Source: Aliivibrio sp. S4MY1 (GTDB lineage: Bacteria; Pseudomonadota; Gammaproteobacteria; Enterobacterales; Vibrionaceae). Taken from it: a DNA stretch of 64,000 bases. A program made the translations under genes and the position numbers. The notes below the pieces were generated by a model, which was not told the origin of the DNA, searched no databases, and worked only from the letters and a program-made list of their open reading frames with translations. Shown piece by piece: positions 52,024 to 61,184 of the stretch (position 1 is the first letter of the stretch; each line of letters starts with the position of its first letter). The stretch is taken from contig NZ_JARACP010000002.1 in the NCBI RefSeq assembly GCF_028765545.1, positions 306,429 through 370,428 on the forward strand, read 5' to 3'.

Positions 52024-52836
52024 TTAAGCGTTCAGTACAAACTCTTCAATCACTTTAGCGACACCGTGGTCGTTATTACTAACGGTAATATGGTTCGCAA
52101 TCTCTTTGATATCATCAGTCGCGTTCGCCATTGCAACGCCAAGGCCAGCGTATTTGATCATATGCCAGTCATTACCCGCATCGCCCATGCAAATAACTTC
52201 ATCCGCAGTAATACCAAGGTGATCAGCTAATGCTTTTACGCCGACCCCTTTATTGCTGTTTGGGTTTAAAAACTCTAAGAAGAAAGGTGCACTTTGTACA
52301 ATAGTAAATTGCTCATATAGTGCTGCGGGCAGTTGTTTGATGGCAGCTGAAAGTAGTTCTGGCTTATCAATCATCATCGCTTTCATGATTTGTTCGTCAT
52401 CAGCCAGTTCTTCAAAATCAATAACTGTAATTGGCATACCTGTGATGCTAGATTCATGCTCAGTGTAATGATTTAATTGTGGGGTAATTAAGCCCTTTTC
52501 TTGAGAGAAAGCATGAACATGAACACCAAGCTTTTTAGCCAGCTTAGCAATGGCTTTTGCATCAACGCCCGTAATGATTTGGCTGCGGATCACTTCTTCA
52601 CTTTTTACTTTTTGAACCAGTGAAGCATTGTAGCTAAGAACATAGTCGTCCTCAGTAGTCATTCCTAATTCTTCAAGTTGTGACTTCATTCCGTTGATTG
52701 GGCGACCTGAAGCTAATACAACCACAACGCCTTTTTCACGAGCAGCAGCAATCGCTGCTTTGTTTTCAGCTGAGATTTGTTTATCTGAATTAAGCAGAGT
52801 GCCATCCATATCCAGTGCGATTAATTTATACATCAT
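52024..52836 (-). CDS. HAD-family phosphatase (Cof/YidA type)
   Basis: This 270-residue cytoplasmic sugar-phosphatase-like enzyme has HAD motif I LDMDGTLL (about 7-14), motif II LASGRP, a C2B cap domain (about 85-190) and motifs III/IV with NKGVGVKAL and CMGDAGNDWHMI. It is of the Cof/YidA kind, active on phosphorylated sugars. I start at 52836; in-frame ATGs at 52845 and 52833 are possible and no Shine-Dalgarno is decisive. The specific substrate is unknown. Confidence 0.93.
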   Translation of the reverse strand: MMYKLIALDMDGTLLNSDKQISAENKAAIAAAREKGVVVVLASGRPINGMKSQLEELGMTTEDDYVLSYNASLVQKVKSEEVIRSQIITGVDAKAIAKLAKKLGVHVHAFSQEKGLITPQLNHYTEHESSITGMPITVIDFEELADDEQIMKAMMIDKPELLSAAIKQLPAALYEQFTIVQSAPFFLEFLNPNSNKGVGVKALADHLGITADEVICMGDAGNDWHMIKYAGLGVAMANATDDIKEIANHITVSNNDHGVAKVIEEFVLNA

Positions 52837-52934
52837 AGTTACCATTGGATTAAAAATACTATTAGCTAGCTTACCTGAATTTTATGAAAAAAATACTATA
52901 TACTGTCGCTGATTTTTACTACTGATACAGGCTA

Positions 52935-53588
52935 ATGAAGTTAAGTTCTCGGTTAGATACCATAAAAAATAAAGTTACCGATCACTATGATCATATTTGG
53001 GATTGCTGTTGTGATCATGGACAGTTGGGGGTAGGCTTATTAGCCTCTCACCCTAAGAGTGTGATCCACTTTGTTGATGTCGTGGATGAGTTAATGATTG
53101 ACCTTGAAAGTCAGCTTCAAAAACACGCATCAGCAATTCAGTCTCAGTGGCAAGTGCATTGTATGGATGTAGCGAAACTACCGTTAATAAAAGGGAAAAA
53201 GAACCTGATTATTATTGCAGGCGTTGGTGGGGACTTATTGATTGAGTTGGTGCGTTCTATTCAGTTACGTAATAGTGATATTGAGCTGGAGTTTATTCTT
53301 TGCCCTGTATTACATAACTATATGGTCAGATGTGAGTTGATAGAGATGGGCTTTGGTCTGATATCAGAAACTCTAGTCAAAGAGAACAAACGCTTTTATG
53401 AAGTGCTGCATATTAGTAATCAAGCAGCAAAACCGATTGCGCCTGTTGGGAATGATATGTGGAACTTATCAGATAGTGATCATCAAGAATATCTAAATAA
53501 GACAGTTTCACATTATCAACGAATGGAAGCGAATCCTAAATGTACGAGTAGGGTAAGTGAGCAGTATCAAGAGCTTGTAGGTAAGTAA
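52935..53588 (+). CDS. TrmK-like tRNA methyltransferase
   Basis: This 217-residue protein has the TrmK/DUF633 pattern: LSSRLDTI at the start, then DCCCDHGQLGVGLL (SAM-binding motif I, about 23-36), HFVDVVDEL and IIIAGVGGDLLIELV (about 92-106). The family methylates N1 of adenine 22 in tRNA; proteobacterial members are less studied and their target is inferred. It is divergent from the HAD gene and stands alone. Confidence 0.8.
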   Translation: MKLSSRLDTIKNKVTDHYDHIWDCCCDHGQLGVGLLASHPKSVIHFVDVVDELMIDLESQLQKHASAIQSQWQVHCMDVAKLPLIKGKKNLIIIAGVGGDLLIELVRSIQLRNSDIELEFILCPVLHNYMVRCELIEMGFGLISETLVKENKRFYEVLHISNQAAKPIAPVGNDMWNLSDSDHQEYLNKTVSHYQRMEANPKCTSRVSEQYQELVGK

Positions 53589-53645
53589 GTGTTTGGTGAG
53601 TAAAAGCTAACGCAATTGATTCATCGTTAGCTTTGTTCGCCTTAA

Positions 53646-54281
53646 TTAATGCTTTTGAAGGCGATGAACCTCTATACCAAACCCTAAAGCACTGTAAGCC
53701 AATAAAGAGTAACCAAGTAACTCGGTGCCTTCTTCAGCTAAGTTTTTTATGGTTCGAATATAGTGCCCATCAAGCAATGTTTGCCATAAATAGTTCATTC
53801 CTGCTAATCGAGAGAAAACAAGAATAATCACCAATGCACAACTGAGAGTGTAAAAATAGCGGCTATCAAAAAATCTTGCTGACGTAGACAATAGGCCTTT
53901 TCTATTTTTAAACGCAAAGATAATACAAATGAATGCAACGACTAAGGCTGGAACTAGCCAGAAACCGTGATAAACCTTGTCCAGAACACCGTCAGACTCC
54001 CTTATAAACATACAACTAAAAAAACCAATGATCAGCGTAGCAAAGGCTCGTGCTTTTTTGTTTACTACAGCGATGTAAGTAAAAGATACGATCACAACGA
54101 GTAGTAAAAATTGCTGATAATACTCTGTTAATGAGTTTTCACTAAGTCCATTATTTAAAACGATAATATCAGTACGAATAACAAGATAAGCAATAGCGGC
54201 GACAATGCATTGGATAAAAAATTGCAGCAATCCTTTTTGGATTTTTTGAATATCTGGGTGTGTTGAGTAGGAAAGAAACAT
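53646..54281 (-). CDS. Multi-spanning membrane protein, unknown
   Basis: This 211-residue protein is not a family I recognise. It has about six TM segments (about 21-37, 57-73, 79-92, 106-123, 147-163 and 187-205). Charged residues close to membrane edges are conserved-looking (RESDGVLDKVYHGFW, NLAEEGTELLGY). It is transcribed alone and lies between the TrmK-like gene and the YeiH-type permease gene. Confidence 0.65.
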   Translation of the reverse strand: MFLSYSTHPDIQKIQKGLLQFFIQCIVAAIAYLVIRTDIIVLNNGLSENSLTEYYQQFLLLVVIVSFTYIAVVNKKARAFATLIIGFFSCMFIRESDGVLDKVYHGFWLVPALVVAFICIIFAFKNRKGLLSTSARFFDSRYFYTLSCALVIILVFSRLAGMNYLWQTLLDGHYIRTIKNLAEEGTELLGYSLLAYSALGFGIEVHRLQKH

Positions 54282-54397
54282 GACAGCCTCAAGTGTTATT
54301 GACTAATTCATCACTATAGAGACTGTGAAGCAACCTGTATGTACCCATTTTTAAAAAATAGGATTCCATATCAAGAGGCTACCATGTTGTAAAGTAT

Positions 54398-55339
54398 TTA
54401 TGAAGCGTAATTCATAATATACAGTAGAGAGGTTGTTGATATCACAACCCATAAGCTAATACCAAAGATCAACGGCTTTGCGCCCGCCGCTTTGATTTTT
54501 TCAATTGATATACCACACCCGATAAAGAATAAGCACAGAACTAATAGCTTTTTCGATACATCAAAAATACCTTCATAAACTAGATTGAACTGCGGTAGGT
54601 TATCGCTGATTAAAATAGCTAAACAGTAGAAAAGGATAAAGTAAGGGATCGTAATTTTTTTACTGTTGCTACGAAAAAGCAAAGCACTAATAAAGGCAAC
54701 AGGAACAATCCATAATGCACGCGCTAATTTAAGCGTTGTTGCGGTTTTTAACGCTTCTTCACCGTATGCAGAAGCGGCACCAACCACGGATGAAGTATCG
54801 TGAATCGCAATAGCTGCCCAAGTACCAAAGGCGTGTTGGCTTAGCTCTAATGCATGGCCAATGACAGGGAAGATGAATAGCGCAATTGAGTTCAATACAA
54901 ATACCGTAGCTAAAGCAAGACCTGTAGATTCTTCATCAGCATTAATCGCAGGAGCAACCGCAGCAATAGCGCTACCGCCACAAATAGCAGTACCCGATGC
55001 GATCAGATGGCCTGTCACTTTATCCAGTTTCATCAATCGTGCTAGTAACCAACCTAGAACGAGTGTGCCTACAATGGTTGATAAAATAATACCAATTCCA
55101 TTTGAAGTTGCTTCTATTGCTTCATTCAGCTGAATACCAAACCCTAAGCCAACAATAGAGTAAGCTAATAATTTTTTAGTGACTTTTCCCAATGCAAAAG
55201 TCGTGGGTACAAAACCAAAGCTTGCTAAAGCAAAACCCATAACTAAAGCGGTAGGTGAACTAACCCAAGGGGTGAGCGTTAATAGTGCAGCAAGATAAAA
55301 AGGAAAATAATGTTGTAAGTGGGATTTATTAAAAGTCAT
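54398..55339 (-). CDS. YeiH-type putative sulfate exporter / permease
   Basis: This protein of about 313 residues has 9-10 TM segments and belongs to the YeiH (UPF0324) family. Family segments visible are [17 protein letters not shown] and the broken helix [14 protein letters not shown], a likely transport site. It was called a sulfate exporter by annotation; the true substrate is unclear, and taurine or sulfite has been proposed for relatives. The start is ambiguous: ATGs at 55345 and 55339 lack good ribosome sites, and an upstream non-ATG start is less likely. Confidence 0.87.
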   Translation of the reverse strand: MTFNKSHLQHYFPFYLAALLTLTPWVSSPTALVMGFALASFGFVPTTFALGKVTKKLLAYSIVGLGFGIQLNEAIEATSNGIGIILSTIVGTLVLGWLLARLMKLDKVTGHLIASGTAICGGSAIAAVAPAINADEESTGLALATVFVLNSIALFIFPVIGHALELSQHAFGTWAAIAIHDTSSVVGAASAYGEEALKTATTLKLARALWIVPVAFISALLFRSNSKKITIPYFILFYCLAILISDNLPQFNLVYEGIFDVSKKLLVLCLFFIGCGISIEKIKAAGAKPLIFGISLWVVISTTSLLYIMNYAS

Positions 55340-55606
55340 GTTCATTATTCGTAGGCATAGATAAAACAAAGATATCACTTTTATTCTGTTTAGTAAGTTT
55401 AATAATTCAATATATTAGGTTAAATAAACCTTAACATATGTAAGGGTTTTGAAAATGATTCGTAGTGCAGCGCAATAGACTGGATCTCTTAAAAATAAAA
55501 GCAAATTTAAGAGAGTTACACTCTTATAAATTCAAGGTTAATCGGTATACTTTTTAAACAGAACAAAATAAAAAATGAGCTAGGTAGAAGATCCCAAGGA
55601 GGGAGT

Positions 55607-56887
55607 ATGGAAGAAACAAAAACAGCAGATGGAAATAGTGGCGTAGAAGAAACGGAAGAAAGCGGAAGCGTATTACAATGGGGTCGTCTTTCTCGTTTTA
55701 ATCATATTATTTGGACGGTATTAGTTGGCACGCTTCTCGCTCGAACTACGTATTTTATGGCTTGGCCATTTCTCATCGTTATTCTTTATCAAGACTTTAA
55801 TGCCAGTGCAGTTATGGTTGGATCTATTTTAGCTGGTTCAGCGGTGGTGGGCTCATTTACGGGACTATATTCAGGTTGGCTATCTGATAAATTTGGCCGT
55901 AAGTGGGTGATGGTTTCTGGGTGTATTACTGCTGCATTTTCGTATTCAGGGATTGGCATTGCGAACTCTATTTTTCAACTGTTTATCTTAGTCGCTATGT
56001 GCGGCTTAATGCGACCAATGATAGAAGCCCCGGCAAAGGCGGTGATTGGAGATAACCTAGACGATGAAAAAGACAGAGAGCTCGCGCTTAATGTTCGTTA
56101 TTTTTTGATTAATGTAGGTGGAGCAATTGGCCCTCTAATCGGTATTACTTTAGGTTTAGCTCATCCAAAGATATTGTTCTTAGTCACAGGAATTACCTAT
56201 TTGGTTTTTGGTCTCTTTTTGTTTATCTCTTTTGCTAAAAGTAAGAGCGAAACTTTACTTTCTAAAGCAACGGCAGATGTAACATCGTTTTTATCAACGG
56301 TTCGAATTATTAGTAGAGACAGGTTGTTTATTAAGTTAATTGCGGCGAATTTGATCATGATGTTTGTTTATGGCCAATACGAATCGTCAATCCCTCAAGT
56401 TATTGTTCGTACCGATATTGTCGATGCGGCTAAGTTTATTAGTGGCTTGGTGTTAGTGAATACATTAACAATTGCGGTGTTGCAGTTCCCAATGCTCAAG
56501 TTGCTTGAAAATGTTCCCCTATTTACACGTACCCGTATTGGTATGGCGATGATGGCCTTGGCACAAATTGCTTTCTTAATGGTGCCGATTGATTTTCCGG
56601 TTGGCTGGCTAATGGCGTGCTTTATTTTAAGCGTGGGAGAAGTGATAGCTTTTCCAACCTTAAATGTGCAAATAGACCAATTAGCACCTAAACATTTGCG
56701 AGGAAGCTACTTCGGTGCAGCGGCCATTTATGGACTCGGTTTTGCGCTTGCTCCACTCGTTGGAGGAGTGCTTATTCAACTTGGTGGTGCAACCCCTCTG
56801 TTTATTGCTTGTTTTGTTCTTTCTTTACTAATGATTGGTTTATATAAGTGGGCGGAGAAGGAAATTACACCCTCATCAGAGAGCTAA
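55607..56887 (+). CDS. MFS transporter, efflux-like
   Basis: This 426-residue protein begins with a charged cytoplasmic tail rich in Glu (about 1-25), then 12 TM segments. The loop motif LSDKFGRKWV follows TM2, and a proline/glycine-rich TM5 is seen (NVGGAIGPLIG), typical of drug:H+ antiporters. AAGGAGGGAG gives a strong ribosome site. A MarR gene follows on the same strand after a terminator, so the two are probably separately transcribed. The substrate is unknown. Confidence 0.88.
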   Translation: MEETKTADGNSGVEETEESGSVLQWGRLSRFNHIIWTVLVGTLLARTTYFMAWPFLIVILYQDFNASAVMVGSILAGSAVVGSFTGLYSGWLSDKFGRKWVMVSGCITAAFSYSGIGIANSIFQLFILVAMCGLMRPMIEAPAKAVIGDNLDDEKDRELALNVRYFLINVGGAIGPLIGITLGLAHPKILFLVTGITYLVFGLFLFISFAKSKSETLLSKATADVTSFLSTVRIISRDRLFIKLIAANLIMMFVYGQYESSIPQVIVRTDIVDAAKFISGLVLVNTLTIAVLQFPMLKLLENVPLFTRTRIGMAMMALAQIAFLMVPIDFPVGWLMACFILSVGEVIAFPTLNVQIDQLAPKHLRGSYFGAAAIYGLGFALAPLVGGVLIQLGGATPLFIACFVLSLLMIGLYKWAEKEITPSSES

Positions 56888-56913
56888 AAAATAACGATAA
56901 AAAGTAAAATTAC

Positions 56914-56946
56914 AGCCGTACGGTAGTTTATATACGGCTTTTTTTG
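56914..56946 (+). terminator. Terminator after the MFS gene
   Basis: AGCCGTA / TACGGCT with a 12-base loop and T6, 27 bases after the stop. Confidence 0.85.
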
Positions 56947-57041
56947 ATGCTTTTATTTGTAGTAAGGTTTTGTAAGCTAGTGTAAGCTATCTCGTTTCGT
57001 TATAAACACTGTTAGAAAGTAAGTTAAAGGGTTTATTCTTT

Positions 57042-57470
57042 ATGGATATTCAATCAGGTCTTGGTTCACTTTGTCGATTAATCTCGATGAAATCGACAAA
57101 ACGTTTTCATGCATGGTTAGCCGAACGAGGTGTCGTTATCACACCAGAGCAGGCATATATTATTGCGAGTATTGCAAAGTCAGATGAATTTCATCAAAGT
57201 GAATTGATGTCTTTAACATTTTTAGCAAGTGATAAATCTAAGATTAGCCGCATTGTGCAAAGTCTTGTTACTGCTGGCTATTTAAGCCGTAGTGACGATG
57301 AGGTTGATCGTCGTTCAAAAATTTTGCGCCTGACTCCAGAAGGTGTAAAAGTGGCGTTATTACTAAAAGAAGCGGCGAATATTAACGTTGAACTTTACAA
57401 TGAACTCTTTACTGAAGATGAATTAAAAGCACTTCAAACGTCCTTAGTTAAGGTACTTAACGCGCTTTAA
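57042..57470 (+). CDS. MarR-family transcriptional regulator
   Basis: This 142-residue winged-helix protein has the recognition region SDKSKISRIVQSLVTAGYL (about 66-84) and a wing DDEVDRRSKILRLT. The order helix-HTH-wing-helix fits a MarR dimer. It follows an MFS efflux-like gene, a common regulator/target pairing, but a terminator separates them. The ligand is unknown. Confidence 0.9.
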   Translation: MDIQSGLGSLCRLISMKSTKRFHAWLAERGVVITPEQAYIIASIAKSDEFHQSELMSLTFLASDKSKISRIVQSLVTAGYLSRSDDEVDRRSKILRLTPEGVKVALLLKEAANINVELYNELFTEDELKALQTSLVKVLNAL

Positions 57471-57611
57471 CTTTCCCCATCATAAATGCTTAATTCTTGT
57501 CAAGTTGCTCAGTATTTTCGAGTGCTTAGCAGCTTACAAAAATACACTTGAGACAATTATCACTCGTCCGTAAGCTTTCTTTTCCTGTTTATTACATGTA
57601 TGAGAAAGCCA

Positions 57612-58286
57612 ATGAAGAAGATCATATTAAGTGCGTTTGTCGGTATATTGTTGACTGCGTGTGGTTCTGATAATGATTCAAAACCTACCCCTCCTGCAGC
57701 AAATGTTATCGATGTAAGAAACCCTGCTGATGTACAAAAACTCGGTCAGTCTTATGAACTATTACTTCATATTAAAAAAGCGACTCATGCAGCCAGTGGT
57801 GAAACGGATCGTTTAGCAACTAATGCGGTAATATTTTCAAAACCAATTCCTACAGTAAATCCTACCTTCGCGCAACATCATGGCGTGCCATTATTAAATA
57901 TGAAAATGCAAGGGGCGATGACGGTTGAGTTAGCTGCTACTGCTATTGTTAATAATGTGGAATATGATCTAAAGAACTTTGATATCTTCTACCAACCAAC
58001 AAGTACGTGGAGTGAACCAGACCTATCAATATATAAAGTTGAAAATGACATTAATAATGTGACGTTTTGGAAACGTGGAACATCGTTTGATTTTAATTCA
58101 TCACTATTAAATGATCACGATAAGATCGATATGGAAAATGGCTTACCTCTTAATATTTACGTTAAATTGGGTAATAAGCTTAGCAATGGCATTCAAATCT
58201 ATGGTGAACAGCCAGAGTATATGCAGTATAAAAGTGTAAGACCATTTAATGATAATGGTACATATGCTATGACATTAATGCAGTAA
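57612..58286 (+). CDS. Lipoprotein of unknown function
   Basis: This protein of about 224 residues has a lipoprotein signal (MKKIILSAFVGILLTAC, Cys about 17) and an extracytoplasmic domain rich in beta-strands, with no family recognised. I start at 57612, which gives the cleanest signal peptide; the in-frame ATG at 57600 is also possible. A separate 38-codon open tail follows in another frame (58301-58417). Confidence 0.7.
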   Translation: MKKIILSAFVGILLTACGSDNDSKPTPPAANVIDVRNPADVQKLGQSYELLLHIKKATHAASGETDRLATNAVIFSKPIPTVNPTFAQHHGVPLLNMKMQGAMTVELAATAIVNNVEYDLKNFDIFYQPTSTWSEPDLSIYKVENDINNVTFWKRGTSFDFNSSLLNDHDKIDMENGLPLNIYVKLGNKLSNGIQIYGEQPEYMQYKSVRPFNDNGTYAMTLMQ

Positions 58287-58300
58287 GTCATCTTACATAA

Positions 58301-58417
58301 GAATTTAGCTCATTCACTGACAGCGAACTGCAAGTGAATGAACCAGAGATGGTGACATTTTTTGAAACCTATTTCCCTACAAGAGCAGAGTTTGCTGCAT
58401 TTAAAGCGAGCTTATAA
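58301..58417 (+). pseudogene. Orphan coding-like tail after the lipoprotein gene
   Basis: A 38-codon open stretch reads like a protein C-terminus (FFETYFPTRAEFAAF...), ends in TAA and has no usable start. It is in a different frame from the lipoprotein. It may be the remains of a lost gene or a frameshifted end of the neighbour. Confidence 0.3.
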
Positions 58418-58435
58418 TATTAATTAGATAAAACG

Positions 58436-58468
58436 AAAAGGCTGAATATAAAATATTCGGCCTTTTTT
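58436..58468 (+). terminator. Terminator
   Basis: AAAAGGCTGAATAT / ATATTCGGCCTTTT with a 3-base loop and T-run, just before the next gene's ATG (58481). Confidence 0.9.
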
Positions 58469-58480
58469 ATTAAGGTTATT

Positions 58481-59542
58481 ATGTTTGATCAATATTCCTT
58501 TATTTCCATAATGTCACTGGCTATTACTGTCATTATTTTTATTCTAAAAAAGAAAAAACCACATATTAAAAATATGCTTATTTGCGCATTATTATCAGTG
58601 CTCATTCCCGCGAAATACGTAGATATTATAAAATACAGTGCGATTTCAGATACTGAGATCCTCAATGGCTATGTAAAAAGTAAAGCGAAAGAAAAGGTGC
58701 AGTGTGAGCACTATCGAGAAGTGTGTACCACGAGTAATAATGTGAAAACCTGTGAGAAATATTATGATCATAAGTTTGATATAGACTGGACGGTTCGTAC
58801 CACAGCTGGGACAGTTTATATTAATCGAATTGACCAGCAAGGACTTAAGGAACCAAGGCGCTTTAGAGAAGTGGTAATTAATGAACCAGCCTCCATAGAA
58901 AAGCATTATGAAAATTACTTATTGGCTAATGAAGACTCTCTTTTCTCTCATTACAGCAGTGAATTAAAGCGCTTTGGTAAATACCTACCGTCGTATCCCA
59001 AAGTATATGATTATTATCGAATAAATCGCGTGATTTATGCTGATGATGAGTTTAAATCTATAGCACTAGATTGGAATGAGAAACTAAATAATACCCTGAA
59101 AAAATTAGGCAGGAAAAAGCAGGTTAATCTTATTGTTGTATTAACGAAACAACCGCCAGAATTCTTTTATGCTTTACAAGCTAAATGGAAAAGCGGGAAG
59201 AAAAACGATGTAATTTTGGTATATGGAGTAGAAAACCAGCGTGTAAAGTGGTTCTCATCCACCTCTTTTCTTGATGGCTATTTAAATAATGATATGCACA
59301 GTAAATTGCGATTGACTAGCCTAGAGCAGTCGCTAAATAACAAGGTGTTAGATAAAGCCATTGCTATTATTGATGATGACTTTACTCGTTATGAAATGAG
59401 TAATGAAGAAGCCCAAAAAGAAGCCTTCCGTATGCCGTGGTATCACTTATTGCTCGCCTTAGTGCTTGGTCAATTACCTAGCATTATTATGTTATTACAT
59501 TTCCACTTAATTGTTATCCCTACTAGGAGTTTCCGTGTATAA
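58481..59542 (+). CDS. Membrane protein of unknown function
   Basis: This 353-residue protein is not a family I recognise. It has TM segments near the N-terminus (about 7-22 and 31-45) and a third near the C-terminus (about 323-343). Between them lies a large extracytoplasmic or cytoplasmic domain with four cysteines in CEHYREVCTTSNNVKTCEKYY-like spacing (about 75-95). It is followed by a LemA-like gene with overlapping ends, so the two likely act together. Confidence 0.65.
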   Translation: MFDQYSFISIMSLAITVIIFILKKKKPHIKNMLICALLSVLIPAKYVDIIKYSAISDTEILNGYVKSKAKEKVQCEHYREVCTTSNNVKTCEKYYDHKFDIDWTVRTTAGTVYINRIDQQGLKEPRRFREVVINEPASIEKHYENYLLANEDSLFSHYSSELKRFGKYLPSYPKVYDYYRINRVIYADDEFKSIALDWNEKLNNTLKKLGRKKQVNLIVVLTKQPPEFFYALQAKWKSGKKNDVILVYGVENQRVKWFSSTSFLDGYLNNDMHSKLRLTSLEQSLNNKVLDKAIAIIDDDFTRYEMSNEEAQKEAFRMPWYHLLLALVLGQLPSIIMLLHFHLIVIPTRSFRV

Positions 59543-60077
59543 ATTAGTGTTTATTATATTTGTGGTTTTTTGTACGTTAGCAGCAAGCTTGTTTACGAGC
59601 TTTGTCGGTTATCATGATAAAGCCGTTCGTTTCGAAGCTAATATTGAAAAGTTATACAAAAGCAGTCAATCGATGTTTTCTAATGGAACATTAGCCATAT
59701 TGGATAAAGCAAAGATACAACAGAATTACGCAAAAGATTTTAAAGAAGTTTTAGAGAAGAGTATTGGTGCGCGAAGCCAATCAGAATCAGGCCTGGTGAT
59801 GAAGTGGGTTAAAGAAATGAATCCAACACTAGACTCTCAAGTTTATCTGGATTTATCTTCATACGTTGAAGGAATGAGACGTGATTTCCACCTTTCGCAA
59901 AATCGCTTAATGGATGCTTGTGCCAGTTATGAAATCGCAAGAAGGAGCGCTATTTCAGGGTTGTTTATGAGAATGAATGGTTTTCCTACCATTGATTTGA
60001 ATAAACGCTGCACAGTATTAAGTGATTCGATTACTAATGAAGCCTTTGATACGGGTATTCAAAAACCATTGTTATAA
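59535..60077 (+). CDS. LemA-like membrane protein
   Basis: This protein of 180 residues has one N-terminal TM helix (about 3-20) and a helical domain. The C-terminal part (SQNRLMDACASYEIARR, about 128-144) resembles the second helix pair of LemA proteins, though the match is weak. The GTG at 59535 is preceded by AGGAG at 6 bases and overlaps the upstream gene by 8 bases; an in-frame ATG at 59511 has no such site. Function is unknown. Confidence 0.6.
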   Translation: MYKLVFIIFVVFCTLAASLFTSFVGYHDKAVRFEANIEKLYKSSQSMFSNGTLAILDKAKIQQNYAKDFKEVLEKSIGARSQSESGLVMKWVKEMNPTLDSQVYLDLSSYVEGMRRDFHLSQNRLMDACASYEIARRSAISGLFMRMNGFPTIDLNKRCTVLSDSITNEAFDTGIQKPLL

Positions 60078-60165
60078 TGTGGAATAACACTATAAATGGC
60101 TAATATAATGTACCTCTTTTTGTTTTTCCTAAGAGGTATTTTTATGTCTTGTAAAATTTAGTTAT

Positions 60166-60200
60166 AAAAAAGCCATCACAGAGTAGTGATGGCTGCTTTT
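60166..60200. terminator. Bidirectional terminator
   Basis: AAAAAAGCCATCAC / GTGATGGCT(GC)TTTT separates the convergent LemA-like and lipoprotein genes. Confidence 0.88.
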
Positions 60201-60227
60201 GTTTACAAAGAGAACACTATCTCCTAA

Positions 60228-60923
60228 TTACTCTTCTGGGCGCCAGCTAAGGGCACTTGCAACTGAACCTATAACTAAGATATCTTTTTGATCTTCTGTT
60301 AGCTCAGGTAGCATTTGGAGAGTCATGATTCCGTTGGTTTGAAGCGCGGCAACTTCAGTGGTGTTATGTTTGAAGCTATAGCCTAGTGGGTGTTCTATTG
60401 GCATTATTAAACTGTCGCTTGTATGAATAGTTTCAACCGTATAAGTATTGTTATTAACGGTTATTTCACCTGCTTCTTTCTTTTCAACACCAAAGTCAAT
60501 TACTCCTGCTTTTGGAGAAATATGGTAGTTGCCCACTTGTTGATTACCGGTCGCAATTGAGCATTTATATGGCGAATTACCACCAAAGCTAATACCGCCA
60601 ACATTGACAGAAGTGCCACCGCCAGAACAAACCAATTGCCATACTCTGTTATTATCAAGACGTTCAATTTCTACTCCCATTTCACCTTTTTTAAATGATA
60701 CAGTTCCAAACCAAGAGCTTCCCGATGAATCTCGAGAATAAGCCCCTTTATATAGTCCGCCAATAGTGAATTCCCCCGTTGAACCAAGGCCAAATAATTC
60801 ACCATTTGTTTTGATGGGTAACTCTGGTTGAGCATTTACCGCGGCTGATTTATCCATAATCGCGACTGAACCACAGGCAGTTAATGTGACGCTAGAAAGT
60901 AATAGGAGTAGTTTTTTATTCAT
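60228..60923 (-). CDS. Lipoprotein of unknown function
   Basis: This 231-residue protein has a lipoprotein signal (LLLLLSSVTLTAC, Cys about 17) and an extracytoplasmic beta-rich domain with many Gly and Ser residues (FGLGSTGEFTIGG, VCSGGGTSVNVGGISFGG). The two further cysteines (about 99 and 120) could form a disulfide. No family was recognised. It is transcribed alone. Confidence 0.7.
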   Translation of the reverse strand: MNKKLLLLLSSVTLTACGSVAIMDKSAAVNAQPELPIKTNGELFGLGSTGEFTIGGLYKGAYSRDSSGSSWFGTVSFKKGEMGVEIERLDNNRVWQLVCSGGGTSVNVGGISFGGNSPYKCSIATGNQQVGNYHISPKAGVIDFGVEKKEAGEITVNNNTYTVETIHTSDSLIMPIEHPLGYSFKHNTTEVAALQTNGIMTLQMLPELTEDQKDILVIGSVASALSWRPEE

Positions 60924-61184
60924 GAATAGACTCGTATTGATAGTTGTAATGGTTGTCTCTTATTTATTTTGGAGGAGAATATATGAACAATATTTAGTTG
61001 TAAAGTGAGAGTTATTCATTTAAAAACTGTATCCAGTTAAGAGTATGATGTGTTAAAAAATGATGTAAATTATTGTTATTAAATTGTTTTTGTTTATTTG
61101 TTTTTTTGCTCCATTTAAGTTGGTTAATTTCAGATTGTGTAAATATAAGTCTTGTTGTGTCAGCTTAATGGTCATTAGGTTTGG

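Noticed and set aside
53646..54281. Microbial rhodopsin or ceramidase-like protein
   Set aside because: It has six rather than seven segments, and I see neither a retinal-binding lysine helix nor a clear metal-binding histidine set.
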